Source of the DNA: Halocaridina rubra
Lineage: Eukaryota; Arthropoda; Malacostraca; Decapoda; Atyidae
Direction of reading: 5' to 3'
DNA: 62,235 nt
NCBI GenBank assembly: GCA_037179515.1
Contig: JAXCGZ010013708.1
Span: 1 to 62,235 of the forward strand
How positions within the stretch are numbered: the stretch's first letter is position 1; each line of letters begins with the position of its first letter. A program made the position numbers and the translations under genes. The notes beneath the pieces are model-generated. The model had not been told where the DNA came from and searched no databases. It saw only the letters and a program-made list of their open reading frames with translations. Positions 1 through 13,300 of the stretch are shown here, one piece after another.

Positions 1-1355
1 TCTCTAATACCGGCCCCTGAGCTTCTATCACTGCAATCTGAGGGGGTGGGGTATTTTCTACTGTAAATACTGACTGAAACTCTTTGTTCAATTCTTTGCA
101 GATCTCTTCATTCGTCTCAGTGATGCTTCCATCCGCTCTCTTTAGCCTTAAAACCTGTTCTTTTACCTTCAGTTTTCCTTTGATAAAGCTGTGGAAAAGC
201 TTGGGATTTTCTTTAGCCTTCCTGGTGATGTCCCTCTCATAGTCTCTCTCTGCCTCTCTCCTTTTACTTAGGTAGTCATTTCTTGCTCTTTTGTAGGTTT
301 GCCAGGCATTTATGTTTTTTCTCCTCCTATACCTTTTCCAGCATTTGTCTCTCCACTCCTTAGCTCTTTTACACCCATTATCGAACCATTTCTCTCTGGC
401 ATGAATTACACCTACTTTGGTGACAGGTATGCAGCAATCTACTATCTTCCCATATTTCTCACAAAAGATGTCATACATTTCTTGTACAGATTTGTTGTAA
501 AATAAGGTTCTCCAGTCAATAACTGCAAAAAGCTCATTCATTTTGATGTAATCTCCTTTCCGATAGTTCCTCCTCATGTCCTCAGTGCCTCTACTCTCAG
601 GAAGAATATCTTCAATGATATACTCCATCAACAACACACAGTGGTCACTCTTTCCAATTGGTGGTTCATACTCAATTTTTTCAATATCCAACACATTATC
701 TGTGAACACTAGATCAAGTAGTGATGGCTCATCCCCACCCCTGGCCCTTGTTGGTTCCATTAGATGTTGGTGTAGGAAATTCCCTTGTACGCAATCTAGG
801 AATCTTGCCCCGAATGAGTCCTCACCACTGCGTGGGTCAAGATTTATCCAATCTATCTCTTTATGATTAAAGTCTCCCATAATAAAAATCCTACATTTTT
901 TTTCCCGTGCCATGTTAACAACTGAGTTTATGACTTCAATAGTACCTATATGACTTTTCTCATAAACTTCAAGCCTATTTTGGTTCCTTGGTGGTTGTAT
1001 ACAACAGTTATTATAATGCTCTCTGACCCAGTATTTATGCGAGCAACAAGAAATTCCTTGAACTCACTTTCTATAGCCAAGTTTATTTCTTCGACTTGAA
1101 TCCTTTCACTTATGAGCAGTGCTATCCCTCCACCAGTCCTCTCAGATCTTTCAACCCTTAGTATTCTGAAACCCTTAGGAAAAACTGTGACACTGTTTAT
1201 GTCCTCACTCAACTTAGTCTCTGTAATTGCTACTATATCTGCCTTACTGTTGTGAATCCTATCTTTTAATTCTACTGCCTTACCAGCTAATCCATCAGCA
1301 TTTGTGTATAACAGTCTTAATGAGGCCCCATCCCCTGATCTTCTGTCATTATCTT
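1..1355 (-). pseudogene. LINE family A ORF2, endonuclease and linker, frameshifted and cut by the window edge
   Basis: The reading frame opens with LLYTNADGL (near 1315), then ITETKL and RTGGGIALLI, all APE-like endonuclease motifs. It breaks at about 992, where one base is missing from a G run compared with the copy at 21970 (GGTGG against GGTGGG). It resumes with MGDFNHKEIDW (about 870), LLDLVFTDN and KSDHCVLL, the catalytic Asp/His end of the nuclease, then a basic linker (WKRYRRRKN, KENPKLFHSF). Within the window the part below 900 is open to base 1. The product would nick target DNA and reverse-transcribe the element. No in-frame ATG precedes the first endonuclease motif. Confidence 0.75.
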
Positions 1356-2396
1356 CTTTATCTCCCCTTTGTCTGGAAGAACTCTGTAATGAAAATTTTT
1401 CTTCTCTTCTTCATTTCTTTCATCATTTAACCTTCTTGCCTCTTGCAACAAGTTTTTGATCTTTCCCATCTCTTCCTGTGTTCTGTATTGTCTAATGAAC
1501 ACTTCTTTGAATTCTTGAAGGTCTTTTAGACTTTTTTTTCTCAACAATATTTCCCTACATGTTTCCCCTCTCTCAAAGGTTACTTTTGTTGGTCTCGGCT
1601 TTCCTTCCCTCGAATATTTACCTAGTTGGTGTATGTTTACTATATCCTCAGGACCACATACTACTCCAAGCTTTCTTATCAGGTCTACAACCCTAGCTTT
1701 ATTTTCTTCAAGTCTCCCCTGCCATGTTGGCTCCTGGGACTCGCTTATGCCTGAGATTACCACTGTCTTCTCCTTATCAAGTGCCTGTCTGATGAGTGGG
1801 TTTGCCCTTTCCATCACAACGTCTTTCATTTTTTCGATTACTGTCTCTTTATAGTCAACTGTTTGTATGTTTTCCAGTGCCACCACCTTTACAGCCTCTT
1901 TTACTGCCACATTCCCCTTTAGTGCATCAGCAAAGGAAGTTTTCATGGCATCATTTTCCATATTCAGCTCCTGGAACTCTTTTCTGAACTGTTCAATGTT
2001 TTCCTTAATCTGGACATTCCAAGCAGCAATCTCGTCTCTCTCAGAAGAGAGCAGTGAACTAACATCTAATTCCTTTAGGTTGTCATTCAGCTGTTTGTTT
2101 TTATCTTCTTGTTTAGAAAGTCTAGATTCTAGTTGACTCTTTTCCCCTTCCAGCTTTTTTATTCTTTTTTCTAGTTCCTTTCTCTCCTGCCCTTGTGCTT
2201 TATTTGCTTCCTCCAAAGATCTTATTTGCTCTCTGAGAGTTTCATTCTCTTTCATTTCTCCATCCATATTCTGAATTTTATCATCAAGGCTTATAACCAT
2301 TTCCTCTATATTCTTGATTTTCTGTTTGAGTCTCCTGATGGCTACCCCTCCTACCGACCCATGGATGGGAGAGGTTTGGGACAAAAATGGTGTCAT
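1317..2396 (-). CDS. LINE family A ORF1 protein, coiled coil plus RNA-binding-like domain
   Basis: An uninterrupted 359-residue ORF. Residues 25-165 are rich in E, K, Q and L with heptad spacing, a long coiled coil expected to trimerise or multimerise. Around residues 205-300 the pattern VVISGISE, followed by VVDLIRKLGV and KVTFERGE, resembles the RRM/C-terminal domain of L1-type ORF1 proteins, which bind the element's RNA and act as nucleic-acid chaperones. Family knowledge: ORF1p packages the retrotransposon RNA. The ATG at 2394-2396 is the first in frame. The stop (1317-1319) lies inside the start of the ORF2 reading frame, which is open across it in another frame. No disabling mutation is seen, but function depends on an ORF2 that is broken here. 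Confidence 0.8.
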   Translation of the reverse strand: MTPFLSQTSPIHGSVGGVAIRRLKQKIKNIEEMVISLDDKIQNMDGEMKENETLREQIRSLEEANKAQGQERKELEKRIKKLEGEKSQLESRLSKQEDKNKQLNDNLKELDVSSLLSSERDEIAAWNVQIKENIEQFRKEFQELNMENDAMKTSFADALKGNVAVKEAVKVVALENIQTVDYKETVIEKMKDVVMERANPLIRQALDKEKTVVISGISESQEPTWQGRLEENKARVVDLIRKLGVVCGPEDIVNIHQLGKYSREGKPRPTKVTFERGETCREILLRKKSLKDLQEFKEVFIRQYRTQEEMGKIKNLLQEARRLNDERNEEEKKNFHYRVLPDKGEIKKIMTEDQGMGPH

Positions 2397-2654
2397 TTTT
2401 ATGTTCTCCCTCTCACAGAATATAGAAAGAAGACGAGAAAGAGGAAAAAAAAAGAGAAAAACTTTTAATTAAGCTTCACACCGAATTTTTATATCTCCAT
2501 ATAAGTGCTATTTAGTGACTCAGTTTATCTCTTTTCTGGTAACACACATCTAAACTTAAAAACTTGACCATGGTAATTTAAGGATAAAAAGAAAAAGAAA
2601 AAAAATGCAACAAAACAAAAGTCAAACCTGAAGGAAAAATTTGAACCTGTGTCC

Positions 2655-3215
2655 GATAGCATACATTGTATTGGGGTCGCAGCTACGTGAGCTAGCATAT
2701 ATATTTATATTTCTAGTAGTTTCATGATTTTATTGATAAAAAAAACGTATTTCTTAGCCTAAGAATAATAAAACAGTAAAAAATAGTAAAAAACATAAAT
2801 ACTAACAGTATTGCACCATGTAAAATACGATACCGGTATCAGCGTTTCGGAAAATGAAAAGGGTCGAACCTACGTAAGATAGTACATATTGAAATTTTCA
2901 TTATTTTATTGATAAAACAAGTATTTCCTAGCCTAAGAGTAATAAAACAGTAAAAAATAGTAAAAAACATAAATTTAGATATATAACTCACAGTATTGCA
3001 TCATGTGAAATATTGTCATATAGCATACAATGTATTGGGGTCGCACCTACGTGAGCTAGCATATATATTAAAATTTCCAGTAGTTTCATGATTTTATAGA
3101 TAAAAAAACGTATTTCTTAGCCTCAGAATAATAAAACAGTAAAAAATACCAAAAAACATAAATACTAACAGTATCGCAACATGTAAAATACGATACCGCT
3201 ATCAGCGTTTCGGAC
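2655..3215. repeat. Three-unit tandem repeat, about 180 bp per unit
   Basis: Three diverged units begin near 2655, 2845 and 3022. Each has a GGGTCG...CTACGT block, then CTTAGCCTMAGARTAATAAA and a run of A-rich sequence. Units 1 and 3 are more alike (both end CAGCGTTTCGGA) than either is to unit 2. No coding potential was seen. The array directly precedes a pogo-type transposase fragment and may belong to that element. Confidence 0.75.
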
Positions 3216-3900
3216 AAAGGCTTGCACCATCTTCCATTGTCTCGCCTCACTCGTTCAGTCTAACTCACGTGTGCGCCGTTCACGTTGTGCTTATTAATAC
3301 GTTTTGCTTGTGATTTTTTTACTCGCATATTTTAACCTTTGCAATGCCTCCCAAGCATCCTTCATCTTCTAAGGCTTCTTGTAGTGAGCCTAAGCGGCAA
3401 AGGAAAATGTTAACCATAACAGATAAGGTGAAACTCTTACATATGTTGAAAGAGGGAAAAAGGTTTACGGATGTCGGCCGCTATTTTGGCCTCAATGAAT
3501 AACAGCCGTAAAGCTGTTATTGGATGCGGAATAGTTTCCTCTGGCGTCTACAAATTCATTGCCACCTCATTCACGGTAAGTTTACCTATCACGTACATAT
3601 AAATTTACGTTGCATGCTGTTATTTATAAAGTAAAGGGTGGTTTTTTAACAGTGCAGGGAGGGTTTATACAGTAAACGTAAAAATACTAGTAAAATACCT
3701 ATGTACATGAGTATGCCATTTAAATTTACGCTTGCATGCTGTTATTTATGAAGTACAGGGAGGGTTTATACAGTTTATACGGTGTAAACATAAAAATAAA
3801 TTAAAATATCTATGTACATATAGGCTGATCCTACTCCGCGATTTTCCTGTCTCGCGCCGGGTCCCGGAACCGAACCTTCGCGATAATTGAAGGAACACTG
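3216..3900 (+). mobile_element. Remnant of a pogo/Tigger-like DNA transposon (T1)
   Basis: Contains an N-terminal transposase fragment (3344-3502), two units of the tandem sequence also found at 4495-5040, and a right terminus (about 3808-3900). Read outward, that terminus begins CAGTGTTCCTTCAATTATCG and ends on the window side next to TA. The same terminus closes the element at 4329-5152. A matching left end was not found, so the left boundary is approximate. Confidence 0.55.
3344..3502 (+). pseudogene. Pogo-type transposase, N-terminal DNA-binding fragment
   Basis: Reads 52 codons from an ATG: a Ser/Lys-rich start (PPKHPSSSK), then KRQRKMLTITDKVKLLHMLK and FTDVGRYFGLNE, followed by TAA. 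The block resembles the CENP-B/psq-type helix-turn-helix at the start of pogo and Tigger transposases, which binds the terminal repeats. Sequence after the stop keeps no transposase frame and the DDE domain is absent. The family assignment rests on this motif and on the nearby terminus; it could also be a domesticated-gene remnant, but no exon structure supports that. Confidence 0.55.

Positions 3901-5154
<1,254 letters not shown>

Positions 5155-5244
<90 letters not shown>
5155..5244. repeat. (TA)n microsatellite
   Basis: Pure TA tract starting at the right terminus of T2. A G11 homopolymer follows near 5268-5278. Confidence 0.97.
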
Positions 5245-5248
<4 letters not shown>

Positions 5249-5419
5249 CAAAAATAAAAAATATTGGGGGGGGGGGGCATTATTTGCCAAATTCGAATTT
5301 TTTACTATTATTTTCTGGGGGCGTTATTGCAATTTCACAGGTAAAAAAATTGACCATAAAAGGAACAAGGAGTACAAACTTTCAGAAGGTGACCAGTTTA
5401 GGTCACGAAATTAATAAGT

Positions 5420-5423
<4 letters not shown>

Positions 5424-5507
<84 letters not shown>
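5424..5507. repeat. (TA)n microsatellite
   Basis: Pure TA tract. The intervening 5245-5423 has no recognisable gene. Confidence 0.97.
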
Positions 5508-5511
<4 letters not shown>

Positions 5512-6483
5512 CGTTGTTTTATTTAATGGGCTTTTCCTACCACCTTAGACTATTTTTTAGGTTTGTTTAGCAATGGTTTTCAAAATCATATTCATTGAAA
5601 ACACATCGAAAACCATAGGAAAAATATAATCTTAACCTCCAAATTTAGATGGATGCCATCTCAGTGAGGATGGATATTAATTAGGAGTACGTATGAAGAC
5701 TATTATCTTCACTGAAACTGCCTTCATTACTGGCTCGCTGTGTTCCAAAGCCGAGGTTTTTGATGGTAATAATGCAAAGTGGTTGAGTAATTGAATGGAG
5801 CTGAAGTGCATTTTGACTGTGCAAATGTCATTACAGGTTTGTGCTAAAGCTGACTTGCATTATGTTACTAGTAAGTAATGACCATTAAAAAGGTAAATTT
5901 GGAACTACATGCCTATCAATATAATAATAAAAGATGATAAGTGTTTATTTTCACACCCCCAGCTATGAAATACAGTGATCTAATGAAACTTATTTTGTTA
6001 TTAATGTTAGGTTAGTTAACCTCCAAGGTAAGAATCAAACTGATTGTTGGAATTATTGTTTTTAGATGTCACGAATATTTTGCAAAGCTTTGTGTGCAGG
6101 ATGGTAATAACACATCCTACAAATCAGAAGTCTATTACCTAAGCTAGGTTTATAAAAGTATCTCTTAAACAGCACTTACTCCTGCAAACCGGCGACTCTT
6201 ACACATCCGGCAGTATTATTTCTCAATGCTATTGAGGACGAATAACATTCACATAGCATATCTGCACCAGTGTAAATGGATGTTGTAAAGTGAAGGCACA
6301 AGCTATACTCACTCGGATCCAATACATCCAGTAGCACAATGATTTCGCACATTCGTTATCACCGACGCCACTTGCAACCAACCTACAACAACAACCACAA
6401 CAGCCCACAGCGGGCATCTCCTGCGCCATCACTACTCAACCCAAAAGTATCATACCTAATATACAGTATAATATTGGTATACC
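5508..6483. other. AT-rich intergenic DNA, no gene seen
   Basis: No coding motif. TGTTTATTTTCACACC-like sequence at about 5945 recurs at about 6915, and an imperfect inverted copy lies near 7075-7110, so this stretch and 6736-7110 may be the body of an old element split by the small transposon at 6484. Confidence 0.4.
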
Positions 6484-6735
6484 TACAGTTTTGTGGGCCA
6501 TACCAATGTTCAAAACCTACCAATAGATGGTGCTAGGCTCTAACTAGAGAACTGGCGGATGAATACACAACAAAAATGGCGACAATAGGCATACGAAACA
6601 AGTTTTTACTATCCTAACTAAAAATACCTACCTAACCTCGCCCCCCTGGAACCCCCCCATCATACAGGTTAGGGTCGAACTACTTACTTGAGCGAAGGGG
6701 TGAGGTCATTGAGCAGCATGGCCCACAAAACTGTA
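6484..6735. mobile_element. MITE with perfect 18-bp terminal inverted repeats (copy 1)
   Basis: The left end TACAGTTTTGTGGGCCAT is matched exactly by the reverse complement at 6718-6735. The interior matches the copy at 46618-46909 (shared CCAATAGATGG, AGAGAACTGGCGGATGAA, ACTATCCTAACTAAAAAT). The TA at each tip suggests a TA target site. No ORF; superfamily not assigned. Confidence 0.85.
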
Positions 6736-8596
6736 AAGTACCCATAATATTTACATGTCTACACACTTTGCATTTGTGTATCACTCGCTTAGGGTGTTAA
6801 TGTAAGAATTTACCACATTTTTATAATAACCATATGCAGCTTGTTACAATCAGACCTATAAGCATTATTCCAGCTTTAAAAAAAAATCAACTCTAGAATC
6901 AGTAATGATGGTAAATGTTTATTTTCACACCTTCATTACGTAAAACTGAAATATAAAGCACAGATGATATTTAATAAATCATAAACAACAATATCTAATA
7001 TTAACTTTTTATTTGCTGAGGGTGAACTTACCTAGCCAAACCAAACAAACTTTATGGGATTTTTACCGCTAACTTGGGGGTATGAAAGTAACAATTACCA
7101 TTATTAATAAAACACTACTTTCACAAGCTATAGCTCTTGTAGGATGCCAGAAAGGAGTATCGAACAATTGCACCTTTCAATGCAATACGGACAATGGCCC
7201 CTTGATAATAAGGAAGTGAAATTACTAAAGGACATATGTCCTATGGGGCAAATATTCTATCATCGTACAAAAAAGGCCTTGAAAAAAATATTACACCACT
7301 CTTACGCACCCATTCTAAGGTCCTATTATCTTAAATTTACTTTTCAGATATTCTTAAAATCACAAAAAAAAAACAAATAGGTATTATTAAATTAACTGCA
7401 TAATAAAATCATATCCCAAACTTATGGATTAAGAACGGCCATTTTTAAAACTTTCACTATAAGCAATAAATACTTACTTTTCACACAGTTGATTTGATAT
7501 TTGTTAAACTATCTACGCATTCTAATATAGTGAGAGTTGAATATTTCGTAATGAAAAAAATCTCATTCATAAATATTTTCCAAGACTTCGCAAGCCTCCT
7601 CCTTCCTCGCTGGTCAAGACACAACTAACATCGAAAGTTCGAAACGATAAACTTGGGTTAGAAGATTAATATTGTATATTTAGGATATTTCAATATTGTT
7701 ATTATTACTCATTTCAAAATCATGAAAACTATTTTCTATGCATAAGCAAAATTTGCTGAGTAAAGTCACATTCAGTATATAAATATCTAACGCATATATA
7801 TTCTAATATCTGTACAGAGTTCTGTATATAGAATTCAGTTTTGAAGAAAGTTTGTATTTTCTATATTATTTCACGTGTGAAAAATGTCGGATGCATCTAG
7901 GAATAAACCGTGATTAAATTCATATATTCTGTAATAAGAATAATTTTATGAAGGTAATAAAGTATCACAATAATTACAGAATATTTAAAATAATGGATAA
8001 AATCCAATGAACTTTTAATATATGAACGCGCTATCATCATTATTTGCGTGAAGTGAATATTAGAAGATTTATATTTCCACCATGTTCCATCCTGATTGAA
8101 AAGGTGCCAAGTAGTGAATTTGCTTTGGCTCAAAATATGAAATTATGAATTATTTTTATCAATATCTAGTTAGTACATATAATTTTAAACTAATAAATAT
8201 ATAATTAGGTAAAATTAAGTAAAGATTTATCCTTTAATTAAAAATGCCACGGAAAGAAGTTGCCAGGCCGCGTTTTGATTTTTGAATGAAATGCACGAAA
8301 GAATTTTGTTATAGTTTTTTAATTTTTTTTATATATTCATACTTGTAAATTAATATTCTATCTTTCTTTTTAATTTTCAGTACTTAATAATCAAATATTT
8401 TTAATTTTGGCGCCCAAAGTCGTAATTATGAGCATGAAATTAAATCAGAAACTATAATAAAATTATTAATTTAAGCAATTAGAAATTTAAAATTTTAGTA
8501 ATTAAAATTAAATTAATATTTTTATTATAATACAAATATAATTACTTATCGTTAGCTATTCTAGCTTGCTATAATAAAGAAAAAATTCACATTTTC
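6736..8596. other. AT-rich intergenic DNA, no gene seen
   Basis: About 1.9 kb with only short chance ORFs (the longest near 7144-7380 and 7897-8133), without recognisable motifs or splice-flanked coding blocks. Confidence 0.5.
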
Positions 8597-8760
8597 TACT
8601 AAGGGCTAGGACGGTTGCCTTCTTACGAAGGACTTGTTTTGGCAGATGTAATCGTTACTCTGAGTGTATACCTTTACTAACCTCAGTCCGTGACGGGGCG
8701 CGAACCCTCGACCTGCCGCCTCAGAGTCGCAGACGCTACCATTTTGCCACGGAGACTACG
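8597..8760 (-). repeat. tRNA-derived SINE1 copy
   Basis: Reverse-strand copy. Shared blocks include GGGCTAGGACGGTTGCCTTC, ACGGGGCGCGAACCCTCGAC and the tRNA-like head near 8740-8760. It is adjacent to the 3' end of LINE B. Confidence 0.85.
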
Positions 8761-8947
8761 ATCCTATAAACTGGATAGGGGTTGACATAAGAACATAAGA
8801 ATAGAGGACACTGCAACATGCCTACTGGCACACACGAGGCAGCTCCATTTTTGAATTGTATTTTCAGCATGTCTAACCTATTCTATTCTACTCTACTTAT
8901 TTATTCTGTTTTTCTTTTTATGATTTTTCTAATAAGCACTAACCTAT

Positions 8948-10355
8948 TCATACCCACCCTACCTCTGTCATATGTCTATCTAATCTACATTTGAAGGTGT
9001 CTAAGGTATTGGCATTTACTATCATACTAGGAAGCTTGTTCCATGCATCAGCTACTCTATTACCAAACCAATTTTTACCAATTTCCCTTCTGAACCTAAA
9101 TTTATTAAGCTTAAATCCATTATTACGAGTTCTGGTTTGATCATGAATTTTTAAAACTTTATTAATATCTCCCTTGTTAATCCCTTTAAACCATTTATAC
9201 ACTTCAATCATATCCCCCCTAACTCTTCGCCTCTCTAGAGAATGTAGATTAAGTTTTTTTAATCTGTCCTCATATGGTAGATTTCTGATATTGTGCATCA
9301 TCTTGGTCATTCTTCGTTGCACTCTCTCCAAGGATTCAATTTCCATTCTATAATAGGGTGACCAGAATTTCACAGCATAATCTAAATGGGGCCTAACTAA
9401 TGCAAGATAGAGCTGCAAAATAACTTTTTCCGTCCTATTGCTGACGCTTCTTGAGATAAATCCTAAAATTCTGTTTGCTTTATTTCTGACTGCTGTGCAT
9501 TGCTCTCTTGGCTTAAGACTACTACTCACAAGAACTCCCAAATCCCTTTCACACTGAGAACTCATGATTTCATGGTTATTTAGCTTATAACTAGTATTGT
9601 CTTTTATAGTACCCATTTTAACTACTTTACATTTTTCAACATTAAATTCCATTTGCCATTTGTCCGACCATTCAGATAATCTATTTAGATCTTCCTGTAA
9701 AGCATGAATGTCTTCTTTTCCGTTTATAGTTCTACCTATTTTAGTGTCGTCTGCGAATTTACTTAGGTTACTACTGATATCCGAATCCAGATCATTTAGA
9801 TATACGATGAATAATAGAGGACCCAGTACCGAGCCTTGTGGTACCCCGCTTGTAACCGAGCCCCACTCTGATTTCTCTCCATTTATGCAAACCCTCTGTT
9901 TTCTGTCTTTTAACCATTGTTTGATCCATCTGAGCACAGCTCCTCCTATACCATGAGCTTCCAGCTTTTTAACTAATCTTTTGTGAGGAACTCTATCAAA
10001 AGCTTTGCTAAAATCTAGATATATTGTATCATATTCTTTGCCACAATCTACTGCCTCGTAAACTTCTGAATAAAAAGACAGTAAGTTTGTAAGGCACGAA
10101 AAACCCTTAAGAAACCCGTGTTGTGAAAGTTTTATCAGTCTGTGTAATTCTAGATGTGCCCTTATTTTATTTGCAATTATGGATTCTAGAATCTTACCCA
10201 CTGTTGACGTTAAACTTACCGGCCTATAATTATTCTTTTTAACACGTTCTCCTTTTTTAAATATTGGTACCACATCTGCCAATTTCCACTCCATGGGTAC
10301 CGATCCTAATTTTATTGAATTATTAAATAATGCAGTTAGAGGACAACTAAGCTCT
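8948..10355 (-). pseudogene. LINE B ORF2, reverse transcriptase half (split by LINE C)
   Basis: The open frame runs from the LINE C junction through EELSCPLTALF and then the RT core: KKNNYRPVSLTSTVGKILE (motif 1/2), QHGFLKGFSCLTNLL, FSKAFDRVPHKRL (motif A), SGVPQGSVLGPLLFIVYLND (motif B), FADDTKIG (motif C, FADD in place of YADD), then a thumb region ending in the conserved LPYEDRLKKL and NRVADAWNKLP blocks. The product would make cDNA by target-primed reverse transcription. No stop occurs inside. It is separated from its own N-terminal half (13459-15115) by the 3.1-kb LINE C, so it cannot be translated as one protein. Confidence 0.85.
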
Positions 10356-10383
10356 TCCTGCTGTTGCTGTTACTGCTGCCGAT

Positions 10384-13300
10384 GTGAAAGTTACTTGTAA
10401 ATATAATGATAGATTATCTGTCGTACATATAAATGCACAATCCCTGTTATCCCATATACTAGAAATTGAACATATGCTTGTACAAGAAAATATTGATGTT
10501 CTTTGCATTAGCGAATCATGGCTGTATCCGTCAATTAATAATGCATTTATTAATATTCCTTCATATAATATTTATCGCTATGACAGTGGTAGAGGTGGAG
10601 GTGTATGTTTATATGTTAAAAATTATTTGAAGGCCACTGAACTAAATCTTGAAACTGAGAAGCACGAAGGAGTGGAAGATAAATGGATCTCTGTCCAACA
10701 TAAAAAGTTTCCTTCTATTATCATAGGCTGCGTGTACCGCCACCCCAAAGCCTCGGTAACCTCTTTTAGCTATATTTTGGACGTTTTTAAGGAGATAATT
10801 TTAAAAAACAAACCAGTTTTTATATATGGCGATTTTAATGATGATCAACTAATAAGAGAAAATAAAATGAGTAGACTTATTAAGAATTTAAATCTAGAAC
10901 AGATTATAAATAAACCAACTAGAATCACTCCCACTTCAGTTTCCCAAATCGATCTAGTAATAACAAACTCCAAACATATGATAACTAAGTGTGACGTAAT
11001 GCCAAGCCCTATAGCAGACCACGAGGAAATTGTAACGTCCCTAAATATTCGCAAACCAAAGAGACAACCAATCTTTAAAACATTCAGATGCTTAAGAAAT
11101 TATTCACAAGAATTACTTTGTAGTTTACTTATGAATGAAGTACATAAATTAAATGAAATTCTATATACCGATAATATTAATACACAAGTAAATATTTTAA
11201 CCAGTGTCTTATCATCATGTATAGATCGATGTGCACCACTCGTGACAAGAGAAATATTTCGTCCCCCCGCTCCTTGGATAACAGATGACATAAAAAACAT
11301 TATGAAAGAAAGAGACAAACTACAAAATGAAGTAAAACTACAAAGAGATAATATCCCTTTAAGAGAAAAGTTTACAGAGCATAAGAAACAAGTAAAATCA
11401 TTATTAAGTAACAGTAAGAAACAGTATTACAAAAATGAATTTCAAAACGCTAAAGGCAATATCTCTGATACATGGAAAATTGCTAAAACCATGCTTTCCA
11501 ATAACTGTAATAAAAGTAGTAACATATCAATTATACCCGATGAGGTAGATGTAAGTGCTAAAGCAGAAGAGTTCAATAATTTTTTCGCTGAAGTGGGGAA
11601 AAAAACCTTTGAAAAAACAAAAAAAGAAATAATAAATGAAATCAATAATAGTAATGGTGGTAATAATAATGATGATGGTAGTAGTAATAATAATAGAAAT
11701 GTTGATAATGGTGTAAATAATAATGATGGTGGTAGTAATGGTAATGATAATAGTGATGATGGTAGTAATAATAATAATAATGTTCAAGAACATAGTGCAT
11801 TCAATAGAAGTAATGATGTCTTTAACCCTACTACAGTAGATTGTAATACAGTAATCTTAGTAATAAAAAATCTGAAAGACTCTAATGCATATGGATCAGA
11901 TGGAATTTGTTTTCGTTTTATTAGAGATTCATTATTTGTAATAGCTTATTATCTGACGGTAATAATCAATACTTCCATAGTTACCAATATCTACCCAGAT
12001 TTATGGAAAAATCCCCATGTAATTCCTGGTTTTAAAAATGGAAATCCTGACGACGTCTCTAACTATAGACCAATCTCTTTACTACCAATTTTATCAAAGA
12101 TACTTGAAAAGATTGTTGCAAATCAGTTAAGTGAGTTTCTTGAAAAAAATAAACTTATTGCAAAAAGTCAACACGGTTTCAGGCCAAAATTATCAACTGA
12201 AACTGCCTTATTGAAAATATCAGATGAAATATACAAAAAATATAGATAATAAGAAAATATCATTGCTACTACTACTCGATCTTTCTAAAGCTTTTGATAG
12301 TGTACACCATACCATTCTATTAGAAAAATGCAAAAAAATGAACATTGACCCAAGCTGGTTCGAGAACTATTTAAAAAACCGCTACCAGTCAGTCAGAATA
12401 AAAGATGTAGTCTCAAGTCGCAAGAAGGTATTGTTTGGGGTCCCTCAGGGATCGATCCTAGGACCTATACTTTTTCTAATATATGTAAACGATCTAGTAA
12501 AATATTTACCTAACTGTTATGTCATTCAATATGCTGACGATACTCAAATCTTAATTGAAGGAGAAATTAATGATTTAGAAAATATTATTCGTAGAGCAGA
12601 AGAAATTTTGTATATGGCTAAACGTTACTTTCTAAAAAATGGTCTGTTACTTAATGAAACTAAAACCCAATCTATTCTTATCGGATCCAGACAATTATTA
12701 TCAGAAGTTGATGACAATCTTCATATAAATTTTAACGGTAATATCATTAAGCCAATGAACTCGGTAAAGAACCTAGGTGTCTATTTTGACCGTTACATGA
12801 ATTTTGAAATGCATATAGATGAAATTTATAAAAAAGTAATGGGTACTCTAATATATCTAAATAGGGTAAAAGACTCATTTGAAACATCAACTCGTATAAT
12901 AATTGTCCAGTCCTTAGCTATGAGTTTAATTAATTACTGTCTCAAAGTTTGGGGATGTACAAATAAGACTCAATTACAAAGAATACAAAAGTTACAAAAC
13001 TTTGCAGCACGAGTGGCTGTTGGCAATGTAAGAAAATACGAGCACATCTCTCCTGTTTTAAAAGATCTAGAATGGATAAAGATTAGAGATAAATATGTTT
13101 TTGATATATGTACCTTTGTTTTTAATATACTAAGAAACAATATTCCTGATTGCTTGTATAATTTTTCTACAGTAAGCTCAGTTACCGGGTTAACTACCCG
13201 TCAAGGGGAAGATTTATTAGTACGAAGGTCTAAAACTGATATTGGCTCAAGAGATATAAACATTCGTGGACCTCATTTATATAATCAGCTTCCCAGAGAA

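Larger units (their letters stand above)
1..2396 (-). mobile_element. Non-LTR retrotransposon, family A, copy 1 (CR1/L2 group-like), cut by window start
   Basis: A LINE read right to left. ORF1 (1317-2396) is followed by ORF2, with an APE-type endonuclease and the linker leading to reverse transcriptase; the RT itself lies beyond the window edge. Bases 1-890 align without any indel to 20980-21869, where a second copy continues into RT, so the missing part can be read from that copy. The clade is inferred from the ORF1-ORF2 layout and endonuclease motifs; a finer name would need a phylogeny. Confidence 0.85.

Noticed and set aside
2193..2468. Plus-strand ORFs opposite LINE A ORF1 (also 1633-2136)
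   Set aside because: Shadows of the coiled-coil coding strand; Phe/Ser-rich as expected for the complement of Glu/Lys codons.
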